A stretch of 64,000 nt of DNA from RGIG426 sp045598965 (GCA_045598965.1 JAZRVH010000007.1:1-64000); one strand, 5' to 3'. Shown: positions 1 through 8,189, counted from the first letter of the stretch. Made by a program: numbers and translations. Notes: generated from the sequence alone by a model not told the origin.

Positions 1-52
1 ATTTGTCAGCAGGGGTTTTTATTTTGAAATTTAATTATGGAGGAAACTATCA

Positions 53-1846
53 ATGTCCGACAATTCATATACCTTTGAAAACCCGGAATTTAAGAAAACC
101 TACTGGCACTCCTGCTCTCATATCATGGCGCAGGCTGTCAAACGTCTGTGGCCCGAAGTGCAGCTTGCCATCGGTCCTGCTATTGATGAAGGCTGGTACT
201 ACGATTTCGATGCTCCATTCACTTTCACTCCGGATCATCTAACAAAGATCGAAGCTGAGATGAAGAAGATCTGCAAGGAGCGCATCCGTCTGGAGCGCAG
301 CGAAAAACCCCGTGACGAGGCTGTAGCCTACATGGAATCCAAAAACGAACCCTATAAGATGGAACTCATCAATGATCTGCCAGAGGATGCCGTTATCTCT
401 TTTTATACCCAAGGGGACTTCACTGATCTATGTGCCGGTCCTCACCTCGATCATACCGGCAGAGTGAAGCACAATGGCTTTAAGCTCACCAAGAGCTGCG
501 GTGCTTACTGGCGCGGAGACAGTAACCGCAAAATGCTGCAGCGAATTTATGGTATCGGCTTCCCCTCTAAGGAGGAGCTGGATGAGTATCTGAAGCGTCA
601 AGAAGAAGCGCTAAAGCGCGACCACAATAAGATTGGACGTGAGCTGGAATACTTCACGACCGTTGACACCATTGGTCAAGGTCTGCCCATTCTTCTCCCC
701 AAGGGTGCAAGAGTCATTCAGTTGCTGCAGCGCTGGATTGAAGATGAAGAGCAGAAGCGCGGCTATCTGCTGACCAAGACTCCTCTGATGGCAAAGCGTG
801 ACTTGTATCGGATTTCCGGTCACTGGGATCATTATCTCGACGGTATGTTCATTCTGGGCGATCCCTATGACGAGGAAAAGGAATGCTTTGCTCTGCGTCC
901 TATGACCTGTCCCTTCCAGTATCAGGTTTATTTGAACAGAGCACGTTCCTACCGTGATCTTCCTATGCGCTTGGGTGAAACCTCTACCCTCTTCCGTAAC
1001 GAAGATTCCGGTGAAATGCACGGTTTGATTCGTGTTCGTCAGTTTACCATTTCCGAAGGACATCTGGTGCTGCGTCCCGATCAGTTAGAGGAAGAATTCA
1101 AAGGTTGTTTGGATCTGGCAAAGCACTGCTTGGATACCGTCGGAATGCTTGACCATTGCACCTTCCGTTTCAGCCAGTGGGATCCCGCGAACCCCAACAA
1201 CAAATATGAAGGTACTGCTGAGCAGTGGGAAACTGCACAGGCAATTATGAAGCAGATTCTTGATGATTTGGGAGTTAAGTACACCATCGGCATTGATGAA
1301 GCTGCTTTCTACGGACCGAAGCTTGATATTCAGTACCACAACGTTTTCGGTAAAGAAGATACCATTGTTACTATTCAGATCGATATGCTTCTTGCCGCAA
1401 AATTCGGTATGGAGTATGTAGATGCAGACGGTCAGAAGAAGACTCCCTATATCATTCACCGTACCAGCCTTGGTTGCTATGAACGCACTCTGGCATATCT
1501 GCTGGAAACCTATGCCGGTGCGCTTCCCCTGTGGATGATGCCCACTCAGGTTAAGGTGCTGCCCATTACCGATCGTGCACATGCGTATGCAACCAGCCTT
1601 GTGGAAAAAATGAATGCTATGGGTATTCGTGCTGAGGGCGATCTGAGAAGTGAGAAGTTGGGCTATAAGATTCGCGAAGCACAGTTGGGCAAAATTCCCT
1701 ATATGCTTGTTGTAGGCGACCGAGATATCGAAAACGGAACCGTTTCCGTTCGGACTCGCTCTGGAGAGGATCTGGGTGCTATGACACCGGATGCCTTCCT
1801 CGCCAAGTGTCTCATGGAGATTGCATCCAAGAGCAAAGAAGTTTAA
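53..1846 (+). CDS. thrS: Threonyl-tRNA synthetase lacking the TGS domain
   Basis: Charges tRNA-Thr with threonine in the cytoplasm. The 597-residue protein begins almost directly with the editing domain (HSCSH at residues 19-23, CAGPH near 127). The class II catalytic core follows, with RPMTCP near residue 283, and then the anticodon-binding domain over roughly the last 100 residues. Bacterial ThrRS is usually about 640 residues because of an N-terminal TGS domain, which is absent here. The ATG at 53 has GGAGG nine bases upstream. Only 52 bases of leader are inside the window, so a T-box cannot be judged. The identity is certain from the family-wide motifs; the missing TGS domain is seen directly. 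Confidence 0.97.
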   Translation: MSDNSYTFENPEFKKTYWHSCSHIMAQAVKRLWPEVQLAIGPAIDEGWYYDFDAPFTFTPDHLTKIEAEMKKICKERIRLERSEKPRDEAVAYMESKNEPYKMELINDLPEDAVISFYTQGDFTDLCAGPHLDHTGRVKHNGFKLTKSCGAYWRGDSNRKMLQRIYGIGFPSKEELDEYLKRQEEALKRDHNKIGRELEYFTTVDTIGQGLPILLPKGARVIQLLQRWIEDEEQKRGYLLTKTPLMAKRDLYRISGHWDHYLDGMFILGDPYDEEKECFALRPMTCPFQYQVYLNRARSYRDLPMRLGETSTLFRNEDSGEMHGLIRVRQFTISEGHLVLRPDQLEEEFKGCLDLAKHCLDTVGMLDHCTFRFSQWDPANPNNKYEGTAEQWETAQAIMKQILDDLGVKYTIGIDEAAFYGPKLDIQYHNVFGKEDTIVTIQIDMLLAAKFGMEYVDADGQKKTPYIIHRTSLGCYERTLAYLLETYAGALPLWMMPTQVKVLPITDRAHAYATSLVEKMNAMGIRAEGDLRSEKLGYKIREAQLGKIPYMLVVGDRDIENGTVSVRTRSGEDLGAMTPDAFLAKCLMEIASKSKEV

Positions 1847-1898
1847 TATTCTCAAGCCGCCTACGGGCGGCTTGATTTAACGCATCGGAGGAAAAGCT

Positions 1899-2660
1899 TT
1901 GGCGAAACGCGTAACGATTTTGTCCACGATCTATCTCGTTTTGTTTGCAGTGGGAACCGCCCTAGCTGCAACTCGCGGTGGAAATGCATTTCTTGGGCTA
2001 ATTCTTTCGGGGATTTGTATTGTTCGACTTGTTTATGCGCTTTTATTGCGCTGGAATAAACGAGGCAGTGTAATACCCAAGATTTTGATTCGTCTCCTCT
2101 CGGTAACACTGTGTTTGACTTGCCTTCTTTCAATTCACACCGGTTATAAAATTATTTCCGCGGTGAAAGAACAACCCCCAGATAATCTCCAATACGTCAT
2201 TCTTTTGGGTGCAGGCGTAAATGATACAGAGCCATCTCTTTCTTTAAGGGAACGCTTGGATACTGCTTGCGTTTTTCTAAATGAGCATCCAAATGCGATT
2301 TGTATTGTATCAGGAGGAAAGGGTGGTGGAGAGAGCATTTCAGAGGCTGAATGCATGTTCCGTTATCTTACCGAACATCAAATTTCAGAATCTCGAATTT
2401 GGCAGGAAACCAGAGCAACAACTACCAAAGAAAATATATCCTATTCGATTTCCGTTTTAGAAAGCGAACTCGGATATCTTCCGGACTCTATCGGAATTAT
2501 AACTAGTGAGTACCATATTTACAGAGCAAAAATGTTTGCAGAGAATTTCGGTATTTCACCTTACGGCATTCCTGCCAAAACGAGCTATGTTTCCGTAAGG
2601 CTGAACTATTTTTTGCGAGAAATCTTTGCTATATGGTTTTATTCGACTATAGGAGGATGA
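1899..2660 (+). CDS. YdcF/SanA-like DUF218 membrane protein
   Basis: A 253-residue protein with two or three hydrophobic segments in the first 85 residues, then a DUF218 domain. The domain shows an ILLGAGV strand near residue 103, a SGGKGGGES loop near 147, a TTKEN motif near 178 and EYHIYRA near 205. Members of this family (SanA, ElyC, YdcF) are envelope proteins linked to vancomycin sensitivity and lipid-carrier metabolism, but the reaction is not settled. It starts with TTG, chosen because GGAGG lies eight bases upstream. It is 52 bases after thrS and overlaps the ribosome-binding site of the next gene, so the two are probably cotranscribed. A second DUF218 protein is encoded at 4088. Confidence 0.8.
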   Translation: MAKRVTILSTIYLVLFAVGTALAATRGGNAFLGLILSGICIVRLVYALLLRWNKRGSVIPKILIRLLSVTLCLTCLLSIHTGYKIISAVKEQPPDNLQYVILLGAGVNDTEPSLSLRERLDTACVFLNEHPNAICIVSGGKGGGESISEAECMFRYLTEHQISESRIWQETRATTTKENISYSISVLESELGYLPDSIGIITSEYHIYRAKMFAENFGISPYGIPAKTSYVSVRLNYFLREIFAIWFYSTIGG

Positions 2661-2662
2661 AA

Positions 2663-3697
2663 ATGATTGATTTTAAATATGCAAATGATGCATGGAAATA
2701 TGCCGAGGAGCTTTTATCCATAGACTCCCCTACCGGATTTACAAATTCTGCTGCTAACTGGATTCGTTCTTCATTTGAAAAACTTGGTTTTTCTGCTGCA
2801 CTCACGCAAAAAGGTGGTGTTCTTGTGGATTTGGGCGGTTCCGGTGAAGGACGGCTTCTGGAAGCGCACACAGATACATTGGGCGCAATGGTTGCGGAAA
2901 TAAAGCCAAACGGCAGATTGCGCGTGACTCCTTTAGGGGGGATGAATGCCAACAATGCAGAAACCGAAAATGTTCGAGTTTACACCAGAGATGGAAAAAT
3001 CATTGAAGGAACCTGTCAGCTTATTAATCCCTCAACGCATGTAAACAAAGATTACAGTACCACGCAAAGAACCTTTGATTCCGTAGAAATTGTTTTAGAT
3101 GATGATTTCAGTACAAGGGAACAAGTAAAAGCAGCAGGAATTGATGTAGGCGATATTGTATGCTTTGATCCCAGAACACGCAGAACAGAATCTGGATTCT
3201 TAAAAAGTCGTTTTCTGGATGATAAGCTTTCGGTAGGTATTTTACTCGCTTTTGCAAAATACATAAGCGAAAATCCTATAATTTTGAATCATCATTTCTA
3301 TGTGCACATCACTGTATTTGAGGAAGTAGGACACGGGGGCTCTTCTTCTGTTCCTGTAGATATCACGGAAGCTGTATCGGTAGATATGGGTTGCGTTGGA
3401 ATTGGACTACAATGTACAGAACAACAAGTGTCGATTTGTGCCAAAGACTCAGGTGGTCCCTATCACTATGATGTCGTTACAAAGCTTGTGCAGGCTGCAA
3501 AACTAACCGGTGCCGATTATTCTATAGATATTTATCCTTACTATGGATCTGATGTTGAGGCAACTTTGCGCGGTGGCGCTGATATCCGACACGGGCTCAT
3601 TGGTCCCGGTGTATATGCCAGCCACGGATACGAAAGAAGCCATATCAATGGTGTTTACAATACGCTCAAAGTTCTGATCGGTTACAGTACTACATAG
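2663..3697 (+). CDS. M42 family metallo-aminopeptidase
   Basis: A 344-residue cytoplasmic dizinc aminopeptidase of the M42 (glutamyl aminopeptidase/FrvX) family, which trims peptides from their amino end. The metal-site signatures are in order: HTD in EAHTDTLGA near residue 73, FLDDKLS near 188, the catalytic glutamate pair in FEEVGHGGSS near 222, VDMG near 244 and the final histidine in SHGYERSH near 323. ATG at 2663 is preferred over in-frame ATGs at 2633 and 2657 because AGGAGG sits six bases before it, and that site overlaps the stop codon of the upstream gene. It ends with TAG, which shows that the host uses TAG as a normal stop codon. Confidence 0.9.
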   Translation: MIDFKYANDAWKYAEELLSIDSPTGFTNSAANWIRSSFEKLGFSAALTQKGGVLVDLGGSGEGRLLEAHTDTLGAMVAEIKPNGRLRVTPLGGMNANNAETENVRVYTRDGKIIEGTCQLINPSTHVNKDYSTTQRTFDSVEIVLDDDFSTREQVKAAGIDVGDIVCFDPRTRRTESGFLKSRFLDDKLSVGILLAFAKYISENPIILNHHFYVHITVFEEVGHGGSSSVPVDITEAVSVDMGCVGIGLQCTEQQVSICAKDSGGPYHYDVVTKLVQAAKLTGADYSIDIYPYYGSDVEATLRGGADIRHGLIGPGVYASHGYERSHINGVYNTLKVLIGYSTT

Positions 3698-3800
3698 TAG
3701 CAATTTTCTCGCATCTTTGTAAAACGGTTTTCTAGCGAATTGAACTAACTTTATAAAACAATGAATTTACCTAATGTAACTGTAAAATAATACAAAACAC

Positions 3801-3829
3801 TTGCTTTTTTTATAGATCATGTGTATAAT
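3801..3829 (+). promoter_or_regulatory. SigA-type promoter of tRNA-Leu
   Basis: TTGCTT at 3801-3806 and a perfect TATAAT at 3824-3829 are separated by 17 bases and end 13 bases before the tRNA. The rest of the 3698-3842 gap is AT-rich and shows nothing else. Confidence 0.75.
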
Positions 3830-3842
3830 AAGCAAGTAACGT

Positions 3843-3928
3843 GCCGGTGTGATGGAATGGTAGACGTAGTGGACTCAAAATCCACCGCTGGCGACAGCGT
3901 GCCGGTTCGAGTCCGGCCACCGGCACCA
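3843..3928 (+). tRNA. tRNA-Leu (anticodon CAA)
   Basis: An 86-nucleotide class II tRNA. The acceptor stem GCCGGTG pairs with CACCGGC, the discriminator is A, and CCA is encoded. The anticodon stem GTGGA/TCCAC closes the loop CTCAAAA, giving anticodon CAA, which reads UUG. The long variable arm (CGCTGGCGACAGCG) identifies it as a leucine tRNA. The T arm GCCGG-TTCGAGT-CCGGC is intact. Confidence 0.96.
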
Positions 3929-3932
3929 AATT

Positions 3933-3965
3933 CCCCTTGGGGCAACGCTCCAAGGGGAGTTTTTT
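3933..3965 (+). terminator. Intrinsic terminator after tRNA-Leu
   Basis: CCCCTTGG (3933-3940) pairs with CCAAGGGG (3950-3957), followed by a run of T at 3960-3965. The displaced terminator of tRNA-Pro at 5430 has a very similar stem. Confidence 0.85.
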
Positions 3966-4027
3966 GTTAGATAAACCGTACCGCTTGCAATCCGGTGATT
4001 TTCGATGCCGGATGTGCGGAAAAGATA

Positions 4028-4056
4028 TTGTGCATTTTTTTATTGTGTGGTATACT
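4028..4056 (+). promoter_or_regulatory. Promoter of the DUF218 gene at 4088
   Basis: TTGTGC at 4028 and TATACT at 4051 are separated by 17 bases. The start codon is 31 bases downstream. Confidence 0.6.
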
Positions 4057-4087
4057 TGTCAGGAAAGAAAAAAGGGGGGGTGAGCCG

Positions 4088-5314
4088 ATGAAACAAAAAG
4101 CATTTCCGCTTGTGCGAGCGGGATTCGGATTAAACGTGTTGGTTGTCATCGGCTCTCTTTGTGCCTTGTTTTGGGGCGGCAATATGGTTACCACCGCCCA
4201 GATTATGGCGATAGACGTGTTTTTGACGATTTTTATGTGTCTTGCGGCGATGACAGTCGCTCTCAAACGCTCGTTGGTGGTTACGCTGTATGACTATAAA
4301 AACATTGGGCTAATCGGCGGGATTTTGTTTGGAACCGTGCTGGAAATTACCCTCTGCACCGAATTTATCGAATGCTTAAAAAACCGTCGCACTCCCGCCG
4401 AGCTGTATCAGGCAATGCTTTCGTTTCCTCGGGAGTTTTCGTATTATACCGTGCTGATGATTTTTGCGGTGGGATTGCTCCTTTGTGTCAGTAACGTGGC
4501 ACTGATCCGGCACGAGGGCTTTCATCCGTATAACGCCCTCGGGATATTACTGGTAGCGTTTTATATGGTCGGCACGGTAGGGTGTTATTCTTTGAGCGAT
4601 CTGCTTTCTGTGTATCGGGACAGAATGTCTCCGGTGTTTCAGACAGCGGAAACGGTGCTGAATTTGTTTTTGCTGTTATTGCTTTGTTATTTTGAATGTA
4701 TTTTTGTCGGAGCGGCACTGCTGGGATTTCAGGCGGCAAAGCATACCCCGGCGTTCGACAAGGATTATATTATCATCCTCGGTTGCTCTATTGACAAAAA
4801 CGGGGGACTTTTGCCGCTTCTTAAAGGGCGTGTCAACCGTGCCATGCGTTTTGCGTGGCAACAGGAAATTGCCACCGGCAAGCCGTTAAAATATGTTCCG
4901 TCCGGCGGGCAGGGGAGCAATGAGGTGATGAGCGAGGGCTCGGCGATGGAATTGTATCTCCTGTCAAAAGGAGCGGAGCGGGATGAGGTGTTTCCCGAAA
5001 AGAAATCGGTAAACACGTATGAAAACTTCCGCTTTTCCAAGGAGATTATCGACGGCTTAAAGCCGGATGCCAAGATAGCGTTTGCCACCACCAACTATCA
5101 CATTTTGCGTAGCGGCATTTTGGCTCGCTGTGCCGGGGTAAATGCGGAAGGCATTGCCGGCGATACCAAATGGTACTTTTGGCCTAACGGATTTATTCGT
5201 GAGTTTTTTGCTATTTTAACCTTGGAAAAGCGTGCCCATATCTCCACGGCGGCAGGCTTGCTTTTGTTGTCCTCGCTTGTGGGACTGGTGGGATATTTTG
5301 GGAATGTCCTGTGA
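4088..5314 (+). CDS. Polytopic membrane protein with a C-terminal YdcF-like DUF218 domain
   Basis: A 408-residue protein. The first 225 residues are mostly hydrophobic, with about five or six membrane segments. They are followed by a DUF218 domain containing IILGCSIDKNGG, a PSGGQGSNE loop, NTYENF and TTNYHILRS. It ends in another hydrophobic helix near the C terminus. This is the YdcF/ElyC layout with an enlarged membrane part, which suggests a role with lipid-linked cell-envelope precursors; the substrate is unknown. ATG at 4088 is chosen over an earlier in-frame ATG at 3995 because a G-rich ribosome-binding site (GGGGGGG) lies just upstream and the promoter sits at 4028-4056. It is monocistronic, with a terminator at 5329. 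Confidence 0.8.
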   Translation: MKQKAFPLVRAGFGLNVLVVIGSLCALFWGGNMVTTAQIMAIDVFLTIFMCLAAMTVALKRSLVVTLYDYKNIGLIGGILFGTVLEITLCTEFIECLKNRRTPAELYQAMLSFPREFSYYTVLMIFAVGLLLCVSNVALIRHEGFHPYNALGILLVAFYMVGTVGCYSLSDLLSVYRDRMSPVFQTAETVLNLFLLLLLCYFECIFVGAALLGFQAAKHTPAFDKDYIIILGCSIDKNGGLLPLLKGRVNRAMRFAWQQEIATGKPLKYVPSGGQGSNEVMSEGSAMELYLLSKGAERDEVFPEKKSVNTYENFRFSKEIIDGLKPDAKIAFATTNYHILRSGILARCAGVNAEGIAGDTKWYFWPNGFIREFFAILTLEKRAHISTAAGLLLLSSLVGLVGYFGNVL

Positions 5315-5328
5315 TGTTTTATAAAGAA

Positions 5329-5371
5329 AGAGCCTTACGACGCCACGGCATCATAAGGCTCTCTTTTAATT
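5329..5371 (+). terminator. Intrinsic terminator after the DUF218 gene
   Basis: AGAGCCTTA (5329-5337) pairs with TAAGGCTCT (5354-5362), followed by T-rich sequence. I see no gene between 5315 and 5460. Confidence 0.75.
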
Positions 5372-5429
5372 TTTGAATCCCCGGAGTCACGCTGCAAACG
5401 CAGGTTTCCTTTGTCAGTTGCACGAAAAA

Positions 5430-5464
5430 ATCCCCTTGGAGCATTGCTCCAAGGGGATTTTTGG
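5430..5464 (-). terminator. Displaced native terminator of tRNA-Pro
   Basis: A near-perfect hairpin: ATCCCCTTGGAGC (5430-5442), loop ATT, GCTCCAAGGGGAT (5446-5458), with A and T runs on both sides. It abuts the tRNA-Pro remnant exactly where a terminator for that leftward tRNA should be. It therefore most likely belonged to the tRNA before the element inserted. Confidence 0.75.
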
Positions 5465-5525
5465 TCCGAGTGACAGGAGTCGAACCTGCGGCCTCTTGAA
5501 CCCCATTCAAGCGCGCTACCAATCT
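5461..5525 (-). pseudogene. attL: 3' remnant of tRNA-Pro(GGG)
   Basis: Identical to 16337-16401, covering the tRNA from the D loop to the CCA end. Beyond 5525 the match to the tRNA stops, so the D-stem 5' half and acceptor 5' strand are missing and it cannot fold as a tRNA. It marks the left junction of the element. Confidence 0.92.
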
Positions 5526-5895
5526 ATTAAGCAATCGTGTACAAATCAAGTGTTATCAAGGGGTTTGCCGTAGGTGGTCTCTTGAATCTTTTTATGGTGG
5601 ACTCTTGATCTGACAAGCGCAGTATAACACAATCTTATTTTGATTTCAACACTTTTTTACAAAATCCAATCAACAATTCAACAGTTTTCATTCGTTGAAT
5701 GATACACTTCAAAACATCTTTTAACAAGAAAATAATTTCTGTCTACCCGTTGCACGTGTCACATTATAACGACACATTTTCCAAATATATGTTATATAAT
5801 ATAGACACAGAGAGGGAGAGAAAAACCTCTCAAAGAAAAAATAAGGGTGGCGACCAGAACCGCCAAGTGCCACAGGCACAGAAAGAGAGTAAAAA
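5526..5895. other. Left-end non-coding region with integrase arm-type sites
   Basis: Contains GGTGGTCTCTTGAATC at 5573-5588 and the related GGTGGACTCTTGATC at 5596-5610. The first matches the site on the opposite strand at 16258-16272 over 15 bases, beside the integrase start, so these look like integrase or excisionase arm sites. Farther right, TATAAT at 5795-5800 may be the -10 of the 5896 operon; no convincing -35 is present. A GTGTC/GACAC inverted repeat lies just upstream of it. I see no reading frame here with a credible start. Confidence 0.55.
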
Positions 5896-6258
5896 ATGGC
5901 AAACATCAAAATCAATCGTGAGGACAACATTATCGAAATCGGAAAACAGTTTGATAAAAAAGCGTCTGTTTTCGGCACCGAAGAGTATATGGCTCTCGAA
6001 CAAGTCCGTGTTGCTTATCCGACTTTCAAAATCGTCGTGAAGAAAAGCAGCAACAACAAGAGCGCCATCAAAGGTCTTACTTTTGACCGTATGCGTCAGT
6101 TCATCGAACTCAAAGGTGACGAGGAAGGCATGGCGCAATTTGAGGAACTGATCGGTAAAGGGTCTCTCGAATCGCAGTACAAAGGTAGCGCGCCGTATGG
6201 CACGGTGAAACAATGGTTCGTCACTCGTTATCCGATGTTCGCTAACACCGCGGCATAA
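5896..6258 (+). CDS. Small element protein, paralogue of the next gene
   Basis: A 120-residue soluble protein of no family I recognise. It aligns along its length with the product of 6273: GTEEYMALEQ matches GSEEYLKLQM, KGLTFDRM matches KGLTYEYM, and VKQWFVTRYP matches IKQWFLQTYP. The shared KQWF-x(3)-YP ending looks like a conserved fold core. It is the first gene of the rightward left-end operon, 14 bases ahead of its paralogue. The ATG at 5896 has a weak AGAGAG-type ribosome-binding site. The position beside the element end suggests a role in element control or maintenance, but nothing in the sequence fixes it. Confidence 0.6.
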   Translation: MANIKINREDNIIEIGKQFDKKASVFGTEEYMALEQVRVAYPTFKIVVKKSSNNKSAIKGLTFDRMRQFIELKGDEEGMAQFEELIGKGSLESQYKGSAPYGTVKQWFVTRYPMFANTAA

Positions 6259-6272
6259 GGGGGTGAATCGTA

Positions 6273-6707
6273 ATGAAGAATGTTTTGAGGATCAACCACG
6301 AAACGCGCGAGATCATCATGGACAGAGCGTTTGAAAAAGCGTCCTCGATTGTTGGATCGGAAGAATATCTCAAATTGCAAATGGCGATGAAAGATTTTAG
6401 CACTTATTCTGTGACGCGCCGCCACATCAAAAAGTGCGCGACCAAGGAATCGTACAAAGGTTTGACTTACGAATACATGGAGAATTACATTCTGACGCAC
6501 GACAATGCGGCGGCGATCATGGAAGAATACAAAGAACTCCGCGTACGCGCCAAGTGCCACTCCATCCGATATGCGAACATCAAGCAATGGTTTCTCCAAA
6601 CTTATCCGCAGATCGATGATTTCTCCGCGAAGTCTGAAAAACAGAAAATGCCGCAAGTCTGCCAATGCCCCCGTCAACAGAATCAAAGAATGGATGAAGC
6701 GGCATGA
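6273..6707 (+). CDS. Small element protein, paralogue of the previous gene
   Basis: A 144-residue protein with the same three landmarks as its neighbour (GSEEY near residue 28, KGLTYEYM near 61, IKQWFLQTYP near 107) plus a Gln/Lys-rich C-terminal extension of about 25 residues. The ATG at 6273 follows GGGGGTGA. The pair evidently arose by tandem duplication, since the core is conserved and the ends differ. The function is unknown. The C-terminal extension is compositionally unlike the rest and could reflect a late frameshift, because another frame over 6640-6715 also reads as plausible protein. Two terminators follow. Confidence 0.55.
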   Translation: MKNVLRINHETREIIMDRAFEKASSIVGSEEYLKLQMAMKDFSTYSVTRRHIKKCATKESYKGLTYEYMENYILTHDNAAAIMEEYKELRVRAKCHSIRYANIKQWFLQTYPQIDDFSAKSEKQKMPQVCQCPRQQNQRMDEAA

Positions 6708-6725
6708 ATACTTTTCTCTGAAAAG

Positions 6726-6749
6726 ACCTTCCAAAAGAAGGTTTTTTTT
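6726..6749 (+). terminator. Terminator after the paralogue pair
   Basis: ACCTTC (6726-6731) pairs with GAAGGT (6737-6742), followed directly by eight T. Confidence 0.75.
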
Positions 6750-6769
6750 GTTGTCAAGTTTTAGAAAGC

Positions 6770-6815
6770 GGCGGTTTTTCAGAAGCGCCAAAGTTTGAAA
6801 AACCGCCAATTTTTT
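6770..6815 (+). terminator. Second terminator in tandem
   Basis: GGCGGTTTTTC (6770-6780) pairs perfectly with GAAAAACCGCC (6797-6807), followed by a T run at 6810-6815. Its right arm overlaps the -35 of the next promoter. Confidence 0.7.
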
Positions 6816-6823
6816 GGTATAAT
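6795..6823 (+). promoter_or_regulatory. Strong promoter of the winged-helix operon
   Basis: TTGAAA at 6795-6800, a 17-base spacer, and TATAAT at 6818-6823. The -35 is embedded in the right arm of the preceding terminator, so hairpin formation and promoter use share the same bases. Confidence 0.7.
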
Positions 6824-6891
6824 ATTTATAGAAGGTGAGAGAAGAAAAGAAAAAATATCTCACCCAATTTGAGTGAAAGGAGTGACGCAAA

Positions 6892-7605
6892 ATGAGCGTA
6901 CCAAATTAGAAAAGGATAACCATAGAGTATAAGGAAAAGTGTGACGCGACACACATTTATGCAATGATCAATCTTGAATCATTGCAAGCCGCGATGAACT
7001 GCTTGCGCGGTTCGGGGTTGCGATTATGGTTGTATTTAACCAAGAACCAAATGGGATATTCTTTTGAATTGAGTCAAAAGGCGTGTGCCAATTGGGGAAT
7101 AAAGAAAGACAGTTATTACACGGCAATTAAGGAATTGCAAGATAAAGGTTTTTTGTTTCAAGAACATCCAAATAGTAACCGATTCTATTTTTACGAAAGA
7201 GCGCAATCGCAAAACCCAAAAGCAGGATTCTGGTTTTCAGCAGAAGATTCTGAAAATGAGAATCCCGTATCGAAAAATGAGAAAAAGGATTCTGAAAAAG
7301 CAGAGAGAAATATTACAAATAATACAAGACAAACAAAGATAATAAAAAATAAAACAGATTTTGGTTATTTGGAAGAAAAGGTTTTGGCAGATGGTTGGCT
7401 CTGCGACTATGACATCTATTTAGACGAAGGAGATTTGCAGTTTTACGAAAGACCAATGGCTCGTCAAAGAGTTGAAAGTCAATTAAGAAAATACAACTTT
7501 TCAGATGACGAAATCGATCATATAATAAATGAGATTTTAGATCCGTTTGAAGATTATACCGTGGAAGAAAGTCGGCGTGAAATAGAAAAAAGAATGGGAT
7601 TTTGA
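6892..7605 (+). CDS. Winged-helix replication-like protein with an in-frame TAG at codon 6
   Basis: Read from ATG 6892 (AAAGGAG nine bases upstream), the frame is open to 7605 except for one TAG at 6907-6909, after MSVPN. Downstream of the TAG the frame runs through EYKEKCDATHIYAMINL into a winged-helix-like N-terminal domain (about residues 40-95), a Lys/Asn-rich linker and an acidic C-terminal domain. In the mobile-element family I recall, the ATHIYAMINL stretch belongs to the protein, so the first unambiguous start after the TAG (ATG 6964, which has no good ribosome-binding site) is probably internal. Either the gene is disabled by a nonsense mutation, the TAG is read through, or translation restarts at AUA 6922 behind AAAAGGA. 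It probably binds DNA in element replication or control. Confidence 0.6.
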
Positions 7606-7708
7606 TTTTTTGGTTCGGAAAGCGTTGAGGTCAGATACAACCTTCCCAAAAATCCAAAATATAGAACAACACAAAACCAACCCCCGCTTCGGGGAAGGAG
7701 GTGATAAT

Positions 7709-8086
7709 ATGGCAGAGAATCTTTTGGCACATTCCTTTTATAAAAGTAGTTATTCTGTCAACGGCGATTATTCGCATGGCACAGTAGAAAATGCCATTTT
7801 ACACAAGCACATGATGGAAAATATCGCAAATGATGTTGTGAAAGCGGCGCTTGCGGAATGGTAGCAAAAGATCGAGGCGCGCATGCTTGAAATGCAAAAA
7901 GAGGCATACAAGCAAGCCATTGACGATTTTATGACGGCTTTACAGTATGATATAAATACCGTTGTTGAAATTGCAACGAAAAACGGTCAGATGATTTTTA
8001 GCGATAAAAAAACGCAAAAATACATCAGCGACCAAATCATGCAGACCGTCAAAAAGAATCTCGGTGGAAAAACATTCAAATTCTGA
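7709..8086 (+). CDS. Small element protein interrupted by an in-frame TAG
   Basis: ATG 7709 follows a textbook GGAAGGAGGTGATAAT site. The frame encodes 51 residues ending in AALAEW, then TAG at 7862-7864. It stays open in the same frame for 73 more codons to TGA at 8084, starting QKIEARMLEMQKEAY. The sequence before and after the TAG reads as one continuous amphipathic helix, and the whole length of 125 codons gives a coherent small protein. A separate start at ATG 7883 with a weak GAGG is possible, in which case there are two genes. The function is not recognised. It is the second gene of the operon in which the first gene is also split by TAG. Confidence 0.55.
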
Positions 8087-8093
8087 ACAAAGA

Positions 8094-8136
8094 AAAAGCG
8101 TATAAGTATATGCCACTCATATACTTATACGCTTTT
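8094..8136. terminator. Long bidirectional terminator
   Basis: A perfect 19-base stem (8094-8112 with 8118-8136) and a five-base loop. AAAA and TTTT lie at the two ends of the stem. It separates the rightward operon from the leftward repressor gene. Confidence 0.8.
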
Positions 8137-8189
8137 CTTCTCTTTTCTGATAAGTAGAAAAATGCGGCTTTCTCTTTGAAAAATTGCCG

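Noticed and set aside
1..52. T-box leader of thrS
   Set aside because: Only 52 bases are visible and no T-box core sequence lies within them; the T run near 15-20 alone is not enough.
5461..5540. A second complete tRNA-Pro gene
   Set aside because: Identity to the real tRNA ends at 5525; the acceptor 5' strand and D-stem 5' half are missing.
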